A DNA stretch of 32,005 nucleotides from UBA2942 sp045127535 (GCA_045127535.1 JBGVQN010000050.1:1-32005); one strand, 5' to 3'. Positions 23,429-31,836 are shown, counted from the first letter of the stretch. A program made the numbers and translations. The notes: a model not told the origin generated them from the sequence alone.

Positions 23429-24055
23429 ATGAAAAAAGGAATACTGGTTGTAATTTCCGGGTTTTCCGGAGCTGGAAAGGGAACTGTTTTAAGTGAACTG
23501 CTTGCCAGATATGGCAGCACCTATGCACTGTCTATTTCTGCTACCACACGTGATATGCGTGCAGGAGAGGCAGAGGGGGTAAATTACTTTTACAAGACCC
23601 AGGAAGCATTTGAACAGATGATTGCAGAGGATGCTTTTATTGAGTATGCTGAGTATTGCGGCAAATACTATGGCACACCAAAGCAGTATGTATACGATCA
23701 GATGAATGCTGGCAGAGATGTGATTCTGGAAATTGAAGTGCAGGGTGCATTGAAGGTAAAAGAAAAGTTTCCGGATACGCCTATTATTTTCCTGACCCCT
23801 CCAACAGCAGAAGAGTTAGAAGCCAGACTGCGGGGCCGGGGCAGAGAGGATGAAGCAGAAATTGCCAGACGTCTGGCAAGAGCAGCAGAAGAGTCTGTTT
23901 ATATGCCTCAGTATGATTATATTGTAATCAATGATAAATTAGATGCATGTGTAGAAGAATTGCATCAGATGATTCAGATGCTTCATTCCGATACAGCATT
24001 TCAGCTTGAATTTATACAGCAGGTGCAGAAAGAATTAAAGGAAATCCAGAAATAA
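23429..24055 (+). CDS. gmk: Guanylate kinase
   Basis: Cytoplasmic nucleotide kinase, 208 residues, converting GMP and ATP to GDP and ADP for nucleotide supply and (p)ppGpp metabolism. P-loop GFSGAGKGT at 11-19, ISATTRDMRAGEAEGVNY (GMP-binding), EYAEYCGKYYGTP, and the lid region RLRGRGREDEAEIARRL are all intact. ATG 23429 follows AAAGGGG. rpoZ follows after 33 nt. Confidence 0.97.
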   Translation: MKKGILVVISGFSGAGKGTVLSELLARYGSTYALSISATTRDMRAGEAEGVNYFYKTQEAFEQMIAEDAFIEYAEYCGKYYGTPKQYVYDQMNAGRDVILEIEVQGALKVKEKFPDTPIIFLTPPTAEELEARLRGRGREDEAEIARRLARAAEESVYMPQYDYIVINDKLDACVEELHQMIQMLHSDTAFQLEFIQQVQKELKEIQK

Positions 24056-24088
24056 TTACCGGAAACGGTTTCAGAGAGAAAGGAGAAT

Positions 24089-24415
24089 ATGATGTTACGT
24101 CCGTCTTATGTAGATTTAATGAATGTTGTAAACAGTACCAGCAGTGATGAGGAACCAGTGGTTCAGAGCAGATATTCTATTGTAATTGCTGCAGCAAAGA
24201 GAGCAAGACAGTTAATTGGAGGCAGTGACCCGTTAGTAAAAATGGCTCCTGGTAAAAAGCCCCTGTCTATGGCAGTAGAAGAACTGTATGAAGGTAAGGT
24301 AAAGCTTATGGGAGAAAATGCCAGTCAGGAAGAGATTGCTGAGCTGGATGAACTTGTAGATGTGGAAGAGACTGAAGAGGAAATAATTACCCTTTCTGAA
24401 GAAGAGAATTTATAA
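24089..24415 (+). CDS. rpoZ: DNA-directed RNA polymerase subunit omega
   Basis: Small RNA polymerase subunit, 108 residues, that stabilises the beta-prime subunit. MLRPSYVDLM at the start, SRYSIVIAAAKRARQL (about 28-43) and KPLSMAVEELYEGKV are the omega signatures. The C-terminal 40 residues are strongly acidic (ELDELVDVEETEEEI), longer than the E. coli tail but usual in Clostridia. ATG 24089 follows AGGAG; a second ATG directly follows and is equally usable. The gene ends the yicC-gmk-rpoZ unit before a terminator hairpin. Confidence 0.94.
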   Translation: MMLRPSYVDLMNVVNSTSSDEEPVVQSRYSIVIAAAKRARQLIGGSDPLVKMAPGKKPLSMAVEELYEGKVKLMGENASQEEIAELDELVDVEETEEEIITLSEEENL

Positions 24416-24429
24416 TGCAGTAAGCAGGG

Positions 24430-24475
24430 AGGATGCTGTGCCCGTTGAGACGCAGCATCCTTGATTTGTATTTGT
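24430..24475 (+). terminator. Intrinsic terminator after rpoZ
   Basis: 9-bp stem AGGATGCTG/CAGCATCCT (24430-24438, 24453-24461) with a 14-nt loop, followed by TGATTTGTATTTGTT. The 140 nt to rimO hold no gene and no clear promoter. Confidence 0.8.
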
Positions 24476-24615
24476 TATGTATCAGCAATGACCATTGGCT
24501 GCACATAGAGATCTGAGGCTTTATTGTGAATGAAATGGTATGGATTGGTTCAAATACAGAATAGGGTGCAATTTTCAGTCAATAACAAAAATAACCGAAA
24601 AAACAGGGTGGATAG

Positions 24616-25953
24616 ATGAAAATATTTTTTGCTTCATTAGGCTGTGATAAAAACCTGGTAGATTCTGAAAAAATGTTGGGAATACTGGGAAAAGAAGGAT
24701 ACACTTTTACGGATGATGAAACCCAGGCAGAGATCATTATTGTGAATACCTGCTGCTTTATTGGGGATGCCAAGGAAGAAAGCATACAGACGATTTTAGA
24801 GCTGGCACAGCAGAAGGAGACTGGGAAATGCCAGGCACTCATGGTAACGGGTTGTTTGGCAGAACGGTATCAAAAGGAACTGATGGAGGAACTGCCTGAA
24901 GTAGACGGCTGTCTGGGCATTGGTTCCTGGCAGGAGATCGGTAAACTGCTGTCTCAGGTGCTGGAAGGCAGCCGTCAGCAGATTTTTGGGAAAAAAGATA
25001 CTCTTCCAGGCAGAACTGCTGCCAGAACGTTGACAACGGGAGGCTATTATGCCTATCTGAAGATTGCAGAAGGCTGTGACAAGCACTGTACCTATTGTGT
25101 GATCCCAAAGGTCAGAGGACCTTATCGAAGCGTGCCGATGGAGGAACTGATAGAGGAAGCAAAGGAACTGGCTGCACAGGGGGTAAAGGAACTGATTCTT
25201 GTGGCACAGGAGACAACAGTATATGGTGTAGATTTATATGGAAAAAAATCGCTGCCGGAACTGCTGCATAAGCTTTGTCTGGTAGCAGGAATCCAGTGGA
25301 TCAGGCTGCTGTACTGCTATCCGGAAGAAATTACAGAAGAATTGATTCAGACCATAAAGGAGGAGCCAAAAATCTGTCACTATCTGGACATCCCGATTCA
25401 GCATGCTTCTGATGGAGTGTTAAAGCGTATGGGCAGACGTACCACACGGGCAGAGATCACAGAAAGGATTGGGCGTTTGAGAGAAGCCATTCCTGATATT
25501 GCCCTGCGTACCACGCTGATTGCCGGTTTTCCCGGAGAGACAGAAGAGGACCATGAGATCTGCATGGACTTTATTGATGAGATAGAGTTTGACAGACTGG
25601 GTGTATTTGCTTACTCCGCAGAGGAAGATACAGCGGCTGCAGCGATGCCAGAGCAGATTCCCCAGGAAATCAAGGAAGAACGCAGGGATGCACTCATGGA
25701 GCTGCAGCAGGAAATTGCTTTTGCCCATTGCCAGGATTTGATTGGCACAGAGGTAGAAGTTCTGATTGAGGGCAAAGTAGCAGATGAGCCTGTATATGTA
25801 GGCCGTACGTATATGGACGCACCTAATGTAGATGGTTATATTTTTGTCAATGCAGGTGAGCTGCTGATGTCCGGGGCATTGGTGCCTGTACGGGTAACGG
25901 GAGCCAATGAATATGATTTAATCGGTGAACTGACAGAAGAATATGATGCATAG
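24616..25953 (+). CDS. rimO: Ribosomal protein uS12 methylthiotransferase
   Basis: Radical SAM methylthiotransferase of 445 residues that adds a methylthio group to Asp88 (E. coli numbering) of ribosomal protein S12. MKIFFASLGCDKNLVDSEKM is the RimO-specific N-terminus, separating it from MiaB. The first iron-sulfur cluster is bound by Cys10, Cys46 and Cys80, and the radical SAM cluster by CxxxCxxC at Cys154, Cys158 and Cys161 (EGCDKHCTYC). LRTTLIAGFPGETEEDHE is a typical barrel motif, and the C-terminus is a TRAM domain. ATG 24616 follows AGGGTGG. It is first in the conserved rimO-pgsA-cinA order. Confidence 0.96.
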   Translation: MKIFFASLGCDKNLVDSEKMLGILGKEGYTFTDDETQAEIIIVNTCCFIGDAKEESIQTILELAQQKETGKCQALMVTGCLAERYQKELMEELPEVDGCLGIGSWQEIGKLLSQVLEGSRQQIFGKKDTLPGRTAARTLTTGGYYAYLKIAEGCDKHCTYCVIPKVRGPYRSVPMEELIEEAKELAAQGVKELILVAQETTVYGVDLYGKKSLPELLHKLCLVAGIQWIRLLYCYPEEITEELIQTIKEEPKICHYLDIPIQHASDGVLKRMGRRTTRAEITERIGRLREAIPDIALRTTLIAGFPGETEEDHEICMDFIDEIEFDRLGVFAYSAEEDTAAAAMPEQIPQEIKEERRDALMELQQEIAFAHCQDLIGTEVEVLIEGKVADEPVYVGRTYMDAPNVDGYIFVNAGELLMSGALVPVRVTGANEYDLIGELTEEYDA

Positions 25954-26013
25954 CCATACAAGGAAAAGTATGCAGGCAAAACATACAGGTATGATGTGCA
26001 GAAAGGTGGCGTT

Positions 26014-26550
26014 ATGAAATTGAATTTACCAAATAAACTGACAGTGCTGCGCGTGCTGATGATTCCGTTTTTTGTGTTTTTCATGTTGTATCCAGATGAA
26101 CAGGGATGGATGAAGTGGGTGGCACTGGTGGTATTTGTAGTAGCCAGCCTGACAGACTTGCTGGATGGCAGGATTGCCAGAAAATATAATATGGTTACTA
26201 ATTTTGGGAAATTTATGGATCCTCTGGCAGATAAGCTGTTGGTATGTTCTGCTCTTATCTGTTTTGTGGCAACAGCACAGGTACCGGCCTGGGTAGTGAT
26301 TGTAATTATTTCCAGAGAGTTTATTATCAGCGGTTTCAGACTCATTGCATCAGATAAGGGTGTAGTACTGGCTGCTGGTATGTCCGGTAAGATCAAGACG
26401 GTATTGCAGATGATCATGACCATTACGGTGATTGCGGATATTCCTGGATTAGAGCTTATTGAACAGGTGCTGATTTATGCATCCCTGGTTATGACAGTGG
26501 TTTCCATGGTAGATTATCTGTATCATAATAAAGATGTGTTAAAAAATTAA
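26014..26550 (+). CDS. pgsA: CDP-diacylglycerol--glycerol-3-phosphate 3-phosphatidyltransferase
   Basis: Integral membrane enzyme of 178 residues making phosphatidylglycerol phosphate from CDP-diacylglycerol and glycerol 3-phosphate, the committed step to phosphatidylglycerol and cardiolipin. The CDP-alcohol phosphotransferase motif is complete: Asp51-Gly52, Ala55-Arg56, Gly65, Asp69 and Asp73 (DGRIARK to FMDPLADK). The first residues MKLNLPNKLTVLRV are the typical PgsA N-terminus, and at least four further membrane helices are seen. ATG 26014 follows AAAGGTGG by 5 nt. It lies 60 nt after rimO and 35 nt before cinA. Confidence 0.95.
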   Translation: MKLNLPNKLTVLRVLMIPFFVFFMLYPDEQGWMKWVALVVFVVASLTDLLDGRIARKYNMVTNFGKFMDPLADKLLVCSALICFVATAQVPAWVVIVIISREFIISGFRLIASDKGVVLAAGMSGKIKTVLQMIMTITVIADIPGLELIEQVLIYASLVMTVVSMVDYLYHNKDVLKN

Positions 26551-26585
26551 TGTCCTGATCAAAAACAGGAAAAAGGATGGCTGCT

Positions 26586-27833
26586 ATGACGGTAGAAATG
26601 ATTTTTGTAGGTACAGAATTGCTTTTGGGGAATATTGTAAATACCAATGCACAGTATTTATCAGAACAATGTGCGGCTTTGGGACTTTCTGTGTATTACC
26701 AGACGGTAGTAGGAGACAATGAGGAACGGCTCATGGATTTAATTGAGACAGCCAGAAAACGGGCGGATGTGATCCTCTTTTCCGGCGGCCTTGGACCTAC
26801 GGAAGATGACATGACCAAGGAAACTGCTGCCAAAGCAGCAGGTCTGCCTCTGGTGATGGATGAAGAAAGCAGAGCACATATTGCAGCATATTTCGCAGGC
26901 AGGGGAGGAGATATCCCTGAAAATAACTGGAAACAGGCAGAGATCCCTCAGGGCAGCAAGGCACTGCAAAATGCCAATGGTACAGCACCAGGCATTATTA
27001 TAGAAGCAGAGGACTGTAAAATGATTCTTCTTCCAGGCCCTCCAAATGAGCTGATTCCAATGTTCAAAAACCAGGTAGTGCCTTATTTGAAAAGCCTTTC
27101 CTCAGAAGTGATCTGTTCTGCTATGGTGAAAGTATGCGGCGTAGGGGAAAGCGCTGCAGAAGAAAAAATCAAAGATATGATTGACAGCCAGACCAATCCT
27201 ACCATTGCCACCTATGCCAAACTGGGAGAGGTGCATTTGCGGGTGACAGCCAGAGCAGAAAGTGAACAAGAGGCAGGAGATCTGATCGCACCTGTAGCAG
27301 ATGAGCTGCAGCGCCGGTTTGGAGCGGATGTGTATACTACAGAGGAAGACTGCACCTTAGAGGATGTAGTGGTAAATCTGTTAAAAAAGCATGCCCTGAC
27401 CATTACCACAGCAGAATCCTGCACCGGAGGTCTGGCAGCCAGCAGACTGGTGAGCGTATCCGGGGCGTCAGATGTGTACCGTATGGGGTTTATCACTTAC
27501 TGTGATGAAGCCAAGCACAAACTGCTTCAGGTGAAAAATAAAATTTTAGAAAAGCATACAGCTGTCAGTGCCAAAGCCGCAGAAAAAATGGCCAAAGGTG
27601 GTGCAAAAGCTGCACAAGCAGATGTATGTATTGCCATTACAGGCTATGCAGATCCTAAGGGCGGTACAGAAGAATGTCCTCCAGGGACTGTCTTTATCAG
27701 CTGTTATGTGGCAGGAGAAACTGTGACACAAAGACTGCAGTTAAAGGGAAGCCGCAGCAAGGTGCGGGAAATTGCAGCATTAAAGGCGCTGGATCTGGCA
27801 AGACGCCAGATTACAGCCCGATACGAGGGATAA
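26586..27833 (+). CDS. cinA: CinA family protein (competence/damage-inducible; nicotinamide-nucleotide amidase)
   Basis: 415 residues in two domains. The N-terminal MoCF-like domain (COG1058) starts MTVEMIFVGTELLLGNIVNTN and includes FSGGLGPTEDDMTKE and LLPGPPNELIPMF; in relatives it is an ADP-ribose/NMN-related pyrophosphatase. The C-terminal PncC-type amidase domain includes TTAESCTGGLAASRL and ITGYADPKGGTEECPPGTVF. The substitution of Ala for the usual Gly before DP is slight. It likely salvages pyridine nucleotides. ATG 26586 matches the family start; ATG 26577, three codons earlier, is also possible with CAGGA upstream. In many Firmicutes recA follows, but here an unrecognised gene starts 21 nt later. 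Confidence 0.93.
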   Translation: MTVEMIFVGTELLLGNIVNTNAQYLSEQCAALGLSVYYQTVVGDNEERLMDLIETARKRADVILFSGGLGPTEDDMTKETAAKAAGLPLVMDEESRAHIAAYFAGRGGDIPENNWKQAEIPQGSKALQNANGTAPGIIIEAEDCKMILLPGPPNELIPMFKNQVVPYLKSLSSEVICSAMVKVCGVGESAAEEKIKDMIDSQTNPTIATYAKLGEVHLRVTARAESEQEAGDLIAPVADELQRRFGADVYTTEEDCTLEDVVVNLLKKHALTITTAESCTGGLAASRLVSVSGASDVYRMGFITYCDEAKHKLLQVKNKILEKHTAVSAKAAEKMAKGGAKAAQADVCIAITGYADPKGGTEECPPGTVFISCYVAGETVTQRLQLKGSRSKVREIAALKALDLARRQITARYEG

Positions 27834-27854
27834 CAGAAAGGACAGGAGAATCTT

Positions 27855-29264
27855 ATGTCAGACAGTACTACAGTGATTCGTAATTTGAAGAAGAAAAAAT
27901 ACACAAAAGAAAATCTGGAACATTTTTCCAGATATATGAAAAATATGGAAAACCGTATGGCCATGCTGCAGCTGGCCATGAATTATCCAATATTTTATGA
28001 GACCATCAGTGAACTGGAGCAGAAGCAGAACTGTCCTGCCTGTGTGGCAGAGGCTGTTTTGGAAATCAGAAATCTGATTGAAAAATATGTCATCAATGAC
28101 TGCAGCGATGCAGAAGCATCAGAAGGCTGCATGGCGGCAGCAGCCCTGCGTAAGCGTATTACAGAGTATATGAAAACGCTGTCTGCTTACGGAGACTGGA
28201 TGAATCTTTATGAATACGTACTGAACCGTAAGGAATACAATTTCAGAGACAGTTCACACATTGCAAAGCTTTCTGACAATGAACTCACCAGTCAGGTCAT
28301 GCAGTATCTGGCAGGGGAGCAGGACAACCAGACGGCGCAGATTTATACTGCCCAGGTGATTACCCAGCTGCCTATGCGTATGACAAAGAAGCGTTTCTTC
28401 CAGATTCTGGAGGATGGACTGCGCGTCTATATTGGTTCTGAGAAAAAATCTGTAGATGATTTGGCAGAGATGCTGATGCAGTCTGCAGTGGCAGAGGAGC
28501 CGGATGATCAGAAACTTTTTGCAGATCTGGCAGAGAAGAAAGAAAGCATTGGTGCAGCACTGGATCAGGAGCTGGACAGTGACCGGTTTGAAGCAGTCTA
28601 TGATTGTATGGAGAAGACTTTTTCTGATTTGAATTCTTATATGGATTGTGTTATGCTGGAACAGGAAATCGTCAATGATCTCTATATCGTATTGCTTACC
28701 CGTGCAGTTACCTGTCAGGATCTGATTGAGAAGCAGAACTGTATGGATATCTTAGAAGAAGTGAACCGTGCTTTTTCAGATCCAGAGCGTCCGGATATAG
28801 AAGAGGTACTGGAGGATTTATTTGTGCAGTTAGAGGGCATTCAGGAGTATCTGCATGACCAGCTGGAACGCTATGAGTCTGTTCTGGAGGATCTGCCAAA
28901 AGAGACTGGTATGCCTGAAATGGATGAGACATTAAAATATCTGGGCTGGTGTGTAAAACTCCATTCTGCCAGTATATTTGCAGAATTGGAGCAGCAGGCA
29001 GATACCATAGAAGCAGATGAGGCTTATGTCATGGAGACTGCAGGAAAGCTTTGCCAGATGTATCAGCAGCAATTTGCAGCTATGCCTAAGATGATGATAA
29101 GAGGAGTGATGTCTGCAGCACTTGGCCTGCTGCCGCTGTTTGTACGCAATTACACAGACGTAGAAGATTATATTTCTACCAGCCTGCAAAACTGTACAGA
29201 TACAGCAGAAAAACTGGCATGTACAGAATTGCTCCTGAGTATGATGGATGACGTGGAGTGGTGA
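27855..29264 (+). CDS. Conserved-looking helical protein of unknown function, 469 aa
   Basis: I do not recognise this family. The 469-residue protein looks soluble, acidic and almost wholly alpha-helical: long Leu/Glu/Met-rich stretches, no signal peptide, few glycines. One short hydrophobic segment, MIRGVMSAALGLLPLFVRN, lies near residue 415-433. NCPACVAEAV (about residue 55-64) has a single CxxC. No catalytic motif is seen. Codon use and composition match the neighbours, and ATG 27855 follows ACAGGAGAA, so it is a real gene. It sits 21 nt after cinA and ahead of ytfI-ytfJ-like sporulation genes, suggesting co-transcription, but context does not establish its role. Confidence 0.8.
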   Translation: MSDSTTVIRNLKKKKYTKENLEHFSRYMKNMENRMAMLQLAMNYPIFYETISELEQKQNCPACVAEAVLEIRNLIEKYVINDCSDAEASEGCMAAAALRKRITEYMKTLSAYGDWMNLYEYVLNRKEYNFRDSSHIAKLSDNELTSQVMQYLAGEQDNQTAQIYTAQVITQLPMRMTKKRFFQILEDGLRVYIGSEKKSVDDLAEMLMQSAVAEEPDDQKLFADLAEKKESIGAALDQELDSDRFEAVYDCMEKTFSDLNSYMDCVMLEQEIVNDLYIVLLTRAVTCQDLIEKQNCMDILEEVNRAFSDPERPDIEEVLEDLFVQLEGIQEYLHDQLERYESVLEDLPKETGMPEMDETLKYLGWCVKLHSASIFAELEQQADTIEADEAYVMETAGKLCQMYQQQFAAMPKMMIRGVMSAALGLLPLFVRNYTDVEDYISTSLQNCTDTAEKLACTELLLSMMDDVEW

Positions 29265-29322
29265 TTTCTATACATGGTACAGGAGGCATCAGCAGAATCA
29301 TTCTGTAAAGGGGGGAGCTGTT

Positions 29323-29634
29323 ATGATATTTCACAGCCGGATGTTTGTAGGAGATACAGCAGGAAAGCATAAAATGCAGCTCTTATGGAATCTGAAAAAG
29401 GGAAAAAAACAAAGGGATCTATATGTGATCACCCTGGCAGAAGGGACTGGAAAGCTGTTGGAGGTGTATCATGGGGAAGCGCTGCAGCTAAAGCTTTTTC
29501 GTACAGAAGATAGGACGATTGTAGGACTGGCTGTGGGAAAGGAAGAATCAGAGACTGTCCTGACGGATATGGTGCAGACCATTTACCAGGAAACCGGAGG
29601 TCTGGATGTAAAACAGTATTTTAGAAAGAACTGA
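29323..29634 (+). CDS. Small hypothetical protein, 103 aa
   Basis: Unrecognised family. Basic N-terminal half with alternating strand pattern (KMQLLWNLKKGKKQRDLYVITLA) and an amphipathic C-terminal helix ending DVKQYFRKN. No membrane segment, signal peptide or known motif. I chose ATG 29323, 7 nt after a GGGGGGAG ribosome site; an upstream in-frame ATG at 29248 overlaps the previous gene. It ends 13 nt before the DUF2953 frame, so the three genes from 27855 on are tightly arranged. Confidence 0.72.
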   Translation: MIFHSRMFVGDTAGKHKMQLLWNLKKGKKQRDLYVITLAEGTGKLLEVYHGEALQLKLFRTEDRTIVGLAVGKEESETVLTDMVQTIYQETGGLDVKQYFRKN

Positions 29635-29647
29635 GTAATACAGACAG

Positions 29648-30697
29648 GTGAGAGGAGGATTGGCTACGCATATTATATTGATTATATTAAAAGTGATCCT
29701 GTTCGCTATTCTGGCTGTGCTGGGACTGCTGGTGTTGCTGTTTGGCATAGTACTTTTGGTACCCATTCGATACCGGGTTTCCGGCAAAAAGGCAGATACA
29801 GTTGACGCAAAGATACAGGTACACTGGCTGCTGCATCTGGTATCTGTGCTGTTCATGGTGGAGCAGGGAAAAGTAACCGTTTTAAAGGTAAAGCTTTTCG
29901 GGGTTACACTGATCGATCTCCTTTCCGGAAAAGAACAGACGGATAAAGAGCAAATGGATCAGGAGCAGGAGCAAAGGGATCAGGAAAAAAGGGATAAGGA
30001 GCAAAAGGATACGGCAGAGCCATCAAAAGGAGTTTTGCATGCTTCATCCGAAACAGAAAACAATCAGGCTGGTTCAAAGAAAGAAACTCCAAAAGAAGCC
30101 TTGGAATCAAATACAAAGAAAAAAATTCCACGGAAAAATAGAAAACAGTCCCAAAAAACAATCCCCAAAAACAAAATCCCTTTGTCCCAGCGTTTATCAG
30201 AGGAATTGGAACGATTCTGTAATACCATTGATGCGGTGCTTGACCGTTTGGATGAAGGGATAGATGCATTCTGGGATAAAGTCAGTCCGGTGCTTGATAC
30301 CATTTCTACTTATTATACATTTGCTACAGAAGATGTTACAGTCAGGCTGATTCGAAAAGTGTTTGCTTTGATAGTGGACTTTATCAAATATATTCTGCCG
30401 GTAAAGCTTCGGGGCAATCTGCATCTGGGTATGGCAGAGCCAGCCGCTACAGGACAGATCTGCAGTATTATGGCAGTACTGCTGCCCTGGTATGGGGAAG
30501 TGTTTACTTTTACCCCTGATTTTGAAAGACAGGTAGTGGAAGGGGAGATCTGCTGCAAAGGAAGGATACGCATAGGGCATTTTGTCTGGAAGGTATTATT
30601 GCTGATCTGTAGTAAGGATTTCTGGTATGTGATCAAGCAGTGGAGAGCAATTTCTGGGAAGCAGAGTAAAAAAACACCTGTAACTTCCAGGCCATAA
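29648..30697 (+). CDS. DUF2953 domain protein (YtfI-like)
   Basis: 349-residue protein with one long N-terminal hydrophobic helix (about 9-38). PIRYRVSG and the following beta-rich part match the start of DUF2953. A low-complexity insert of about 90 residues follows, rich in Lys, Gln, Glu and Asp (EQEQRDQEKRDKEQKD), then the conserved C-terminal part (LHLGMAEPAATGQICSIMAV, FTPDFERQVVEGEICCKGRI). In Bacillus the homologue ytfI is next to the spore gene ytfJ, as here. The start is uncertain: the frame opens with GTG 29648, but the strong AGAGGAGG (29651-29658) lies inside it. TTG at 29660 is only 1 nt from that site, and TTG at 29678 is 19 nt away. Confidence 0.8.
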   Translation: MRGGLATHIILIILKVILFAILAVLGLLVLLFGIVLLVPIRYRVSGKKADTVDAKIQVHWLLHLVSVLFMVEQGKVTVLKVKLFGVTLIDLLSGKEQTDKEQMDQEQEQRDQEKRDKEQKDTAEPSKGVLHASSETENNQAGSKKETPKEALESNTKKKIPRKNRKQSQKTIPKNKIPLSQRLSEELERFCNTIDAVLDRLDEGIDAFWDKVSPVLDTISTYYTFATEDVTVRLIRKVFALIVDFIKYILPVKLRGNLHLGMAEPAATGQICSIMAVLLPWYGEVFTFTPDFERQVVEGEICCKGRIRIGHFVWKVLLLICSKDFWYVIKQWRAISGKQSKKTPVTSRP

Positions 30698-30700
30698 GGA

Positions 30701-30729
30701 TGGACAGGCGGTATGCACGGATATATAAT
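30701..30729 (+). promoter_or_regulatory. Sigma-A-like promoter of ytfJ
   Basis: TGGACA (30701-30706), a 17-nt spacer and TATAAT (30724-30729). It gives ytfJ a separate start besides readthrough from the genes before it. Confidence 0.75.
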
Positions 30730-30772
30730 GAATGTAATTACCTAGAACTGATCTAAGTAAAAGGAGGAACAC

Positions 30773-31186
30773 ATGAGCAAAGAGAATAATACCATCAAAA
30801 CATCTGTAGATTCATTGTTAAAAGGTATGGAAGGCTTTATTTCTTCCAGAACAGTCGTGGGAGAGCCGGTGGCAGTGAACGATACCATTATTCTGCCTCT
30901 CATTGATGTACAGTTTGGCATGGGTGCCGGTTCCTTTGCCGGCGGCAGCAAGGATAAGGCTGCCGGAGGTATCAGTGCCAAGATGTCACCCAATGCAGTA
31001 TTGATTATCCAGAATGGCTCCACCAGGCTGGTCAGTGTCAAGAATCAGGATACAGTAACCAAAATTATTGACATGGTACCAGATCTGATGAACAAATTCA
31101 GCGCCAAAAAGCAGAAAGAAGACCCGGAAGTGGATGCCAAAGTAGAGGAAATCTTGTCTGCACCGGAAACGGAGACCCAGAACTAG
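30773..31186 (+). CDS. ytfJ: GerW family sporulation protein YtfJ
   Basis: 137-residue cytoplasmic protein of the GerW/YtfJ family, associated with spore formation or germination in Bacillus. Signatures are VDSLLKGMEGFISSRTVVGEPV, ILPLIDVQFGMGAGSFAGG and the glycine-rich GGISAKMSPNAVLII segment. The end is charged and polar. ATG 30773 follows AAAAGGAGG by about 6 nt. Its neighbour DUF2953 is the usual partner. The stop is followed at once by the hairpin that contains the next small gene's start. Confidence 0.93.
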   Translation: MSKENNTIKTSVDSLLKGMEGFISSRTVVGEPVAVNDTIILPLIDVQFGMGAGSFAGGSKDKAAGGISAKMSPNAVLIIQNGSTRLVSVKNQDTVTKIIDMVPDLMNKFSAKKQKEDPEVDAKVEEILSAPETETQN

Positions 31187-31198
31187 ATTCTAATATAG

Positions 31199-31272
31199 AA
31201 TCAGACCGCATAATCTATATAAAGACCAGGTAAGGATGCTTTATGAAAAGATTATGCGGTCTGATTATTTTT
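31199..31272 (+). terminator. 18-bp hairpin with T-run, overlapping the start of a small gene
   Basis: AATCAGACCGCATAATCT (31199-31216) pairs perfectly with 31249-31266, followed by ATTTTTT. It reads as a strong terminator for ytfJ. The 32-nt loop contains AAGGATG and the ATG of the 45-codon gene, and the right arm encodes its codons 3-8. If it terminates, that gene is not made from this transcript. Confidence 0.75.
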
Positions 31273-31380
31273 TGGATCGGAGTGGGCATGGCCATTATGA
31301 TGTTCCTGCCTGTGTGTTTCTGGAGCGTATGCATTGTGATTTTATTATTAATTATCGGATATAATCTGTTTTGCTGTTAG
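31243..31380 (+). CDS. Small hydrophobic membrane protein, 45 aa
   Basis: MKRLCGLIIFWIGVGMAI begins a protein of two hydrophobic helices joined near LPVCF (about 22-26) and ending YNLFCC. Charged residues are only at the N-terminus, which fits a two-span or hairpin membrane protein. AAGGATG lies 6 nt before ATG 31243. I have the impression of similar short proteins in other Clostridia but cannot confirm it. It lies after ytfJ and partly inside a terminator-like hairpin. The fit of the hydrophobic pattern and ribosome site argues for a real gene. Confidence 0.65.
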   Translation: MKRLCGLIIFWIGVGMAIMMFLPVCFWSVCIVILLLIIGYNLFCC

Positions 31381-31472
31381 GTATAAACAGGCATTTGTAA
31401 AACCCAGATACGCCAGCGTCTGTATCAGAATGCTTCTGCATAGGGGGTTCGCAAATATCTGGCTGCAGAAAG

Positions 31473-31511
31473 AAAAAAGGAGAAACCTGCTGCACAGGTC
31501 TCTCCTTTTTT
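31473..31511. terminator. Bidirectional intrinsic terminator
   Basis: AAAAAAGGAGA (31473-31483) pairs with TCTCCTTTTTT (31501-31511), and ACCTG with CAGGT inside. T-runs exist on both strands, serving the small gene on plus and rpmB on minus. The stretch 31381-31472 has no recognised gene. Confidence 0.88.
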
Positions 31512-31535
31512 CATAACGTATCCCAAAAAGAATCA

Positions 31536-31721
31536 TTATGCTCTTTCAACCAGATTGGATCTTAAACAAGAAGTACAAACGTTCATTGTCTTAGTTCCGC
31601 CATTTACCTTAACTCTAACGGACTTTACGTTAGCGCTCCACATCTTGTTGGATCTTCTATGGGAATGGCTCATCTTGATTCCGAAATGAGCACCCTTATC
31701 ACAAACTTCACATCTTGCCAT
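31536..31721 (-). CDS. rpmB: 50S ribosomal protein L28
   Basis: Ribosomal large-subunit protein bL28, 61 residues. MARCEVCDKGAHFGIKMSHS and SHRRSNKMWSANVKSV are typical. Two Cys pairs, CEVC (4-7) and CTSC (49-52), make the zinc-binding form of L28 rather than the zinc-free paralogue. ATG 31721 follows AAGGAGG by about 6 nt. The leader has a small CCTGCA/TGCAGG hairpin (31745-31760) just upstream of the ribosome site. Confidence 0.97.
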   Translation of the reverse strand: MARCEVCDKGAHFGIKMSHSHRRSNKMWSANVKSVRVKVNGGTKTMNVCTSCLRSNLVERA

Positions 31722-31807
31722 GACTGCACCTCCTTACATAACTGCCTGCAAAAATGCAGGAATAAACAGTCTATTTCCGCATTTGCATGTAAGCTCATAC
31801 AAACGCT

Positions 31808-31836
31808 ACTATAACAGAAAAAATGATTCTTTGCAA
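31808..31836 (-). promoter_or_regulatory. Sigma-A promoter of rpmB
   Basis: On the minus strand, TTGCAA (31831-31836), a 17-nt spacer and TATAGT (31808-31813) with an extended TG. It gives a leader of about 80 nt. Confidence 0.8.
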
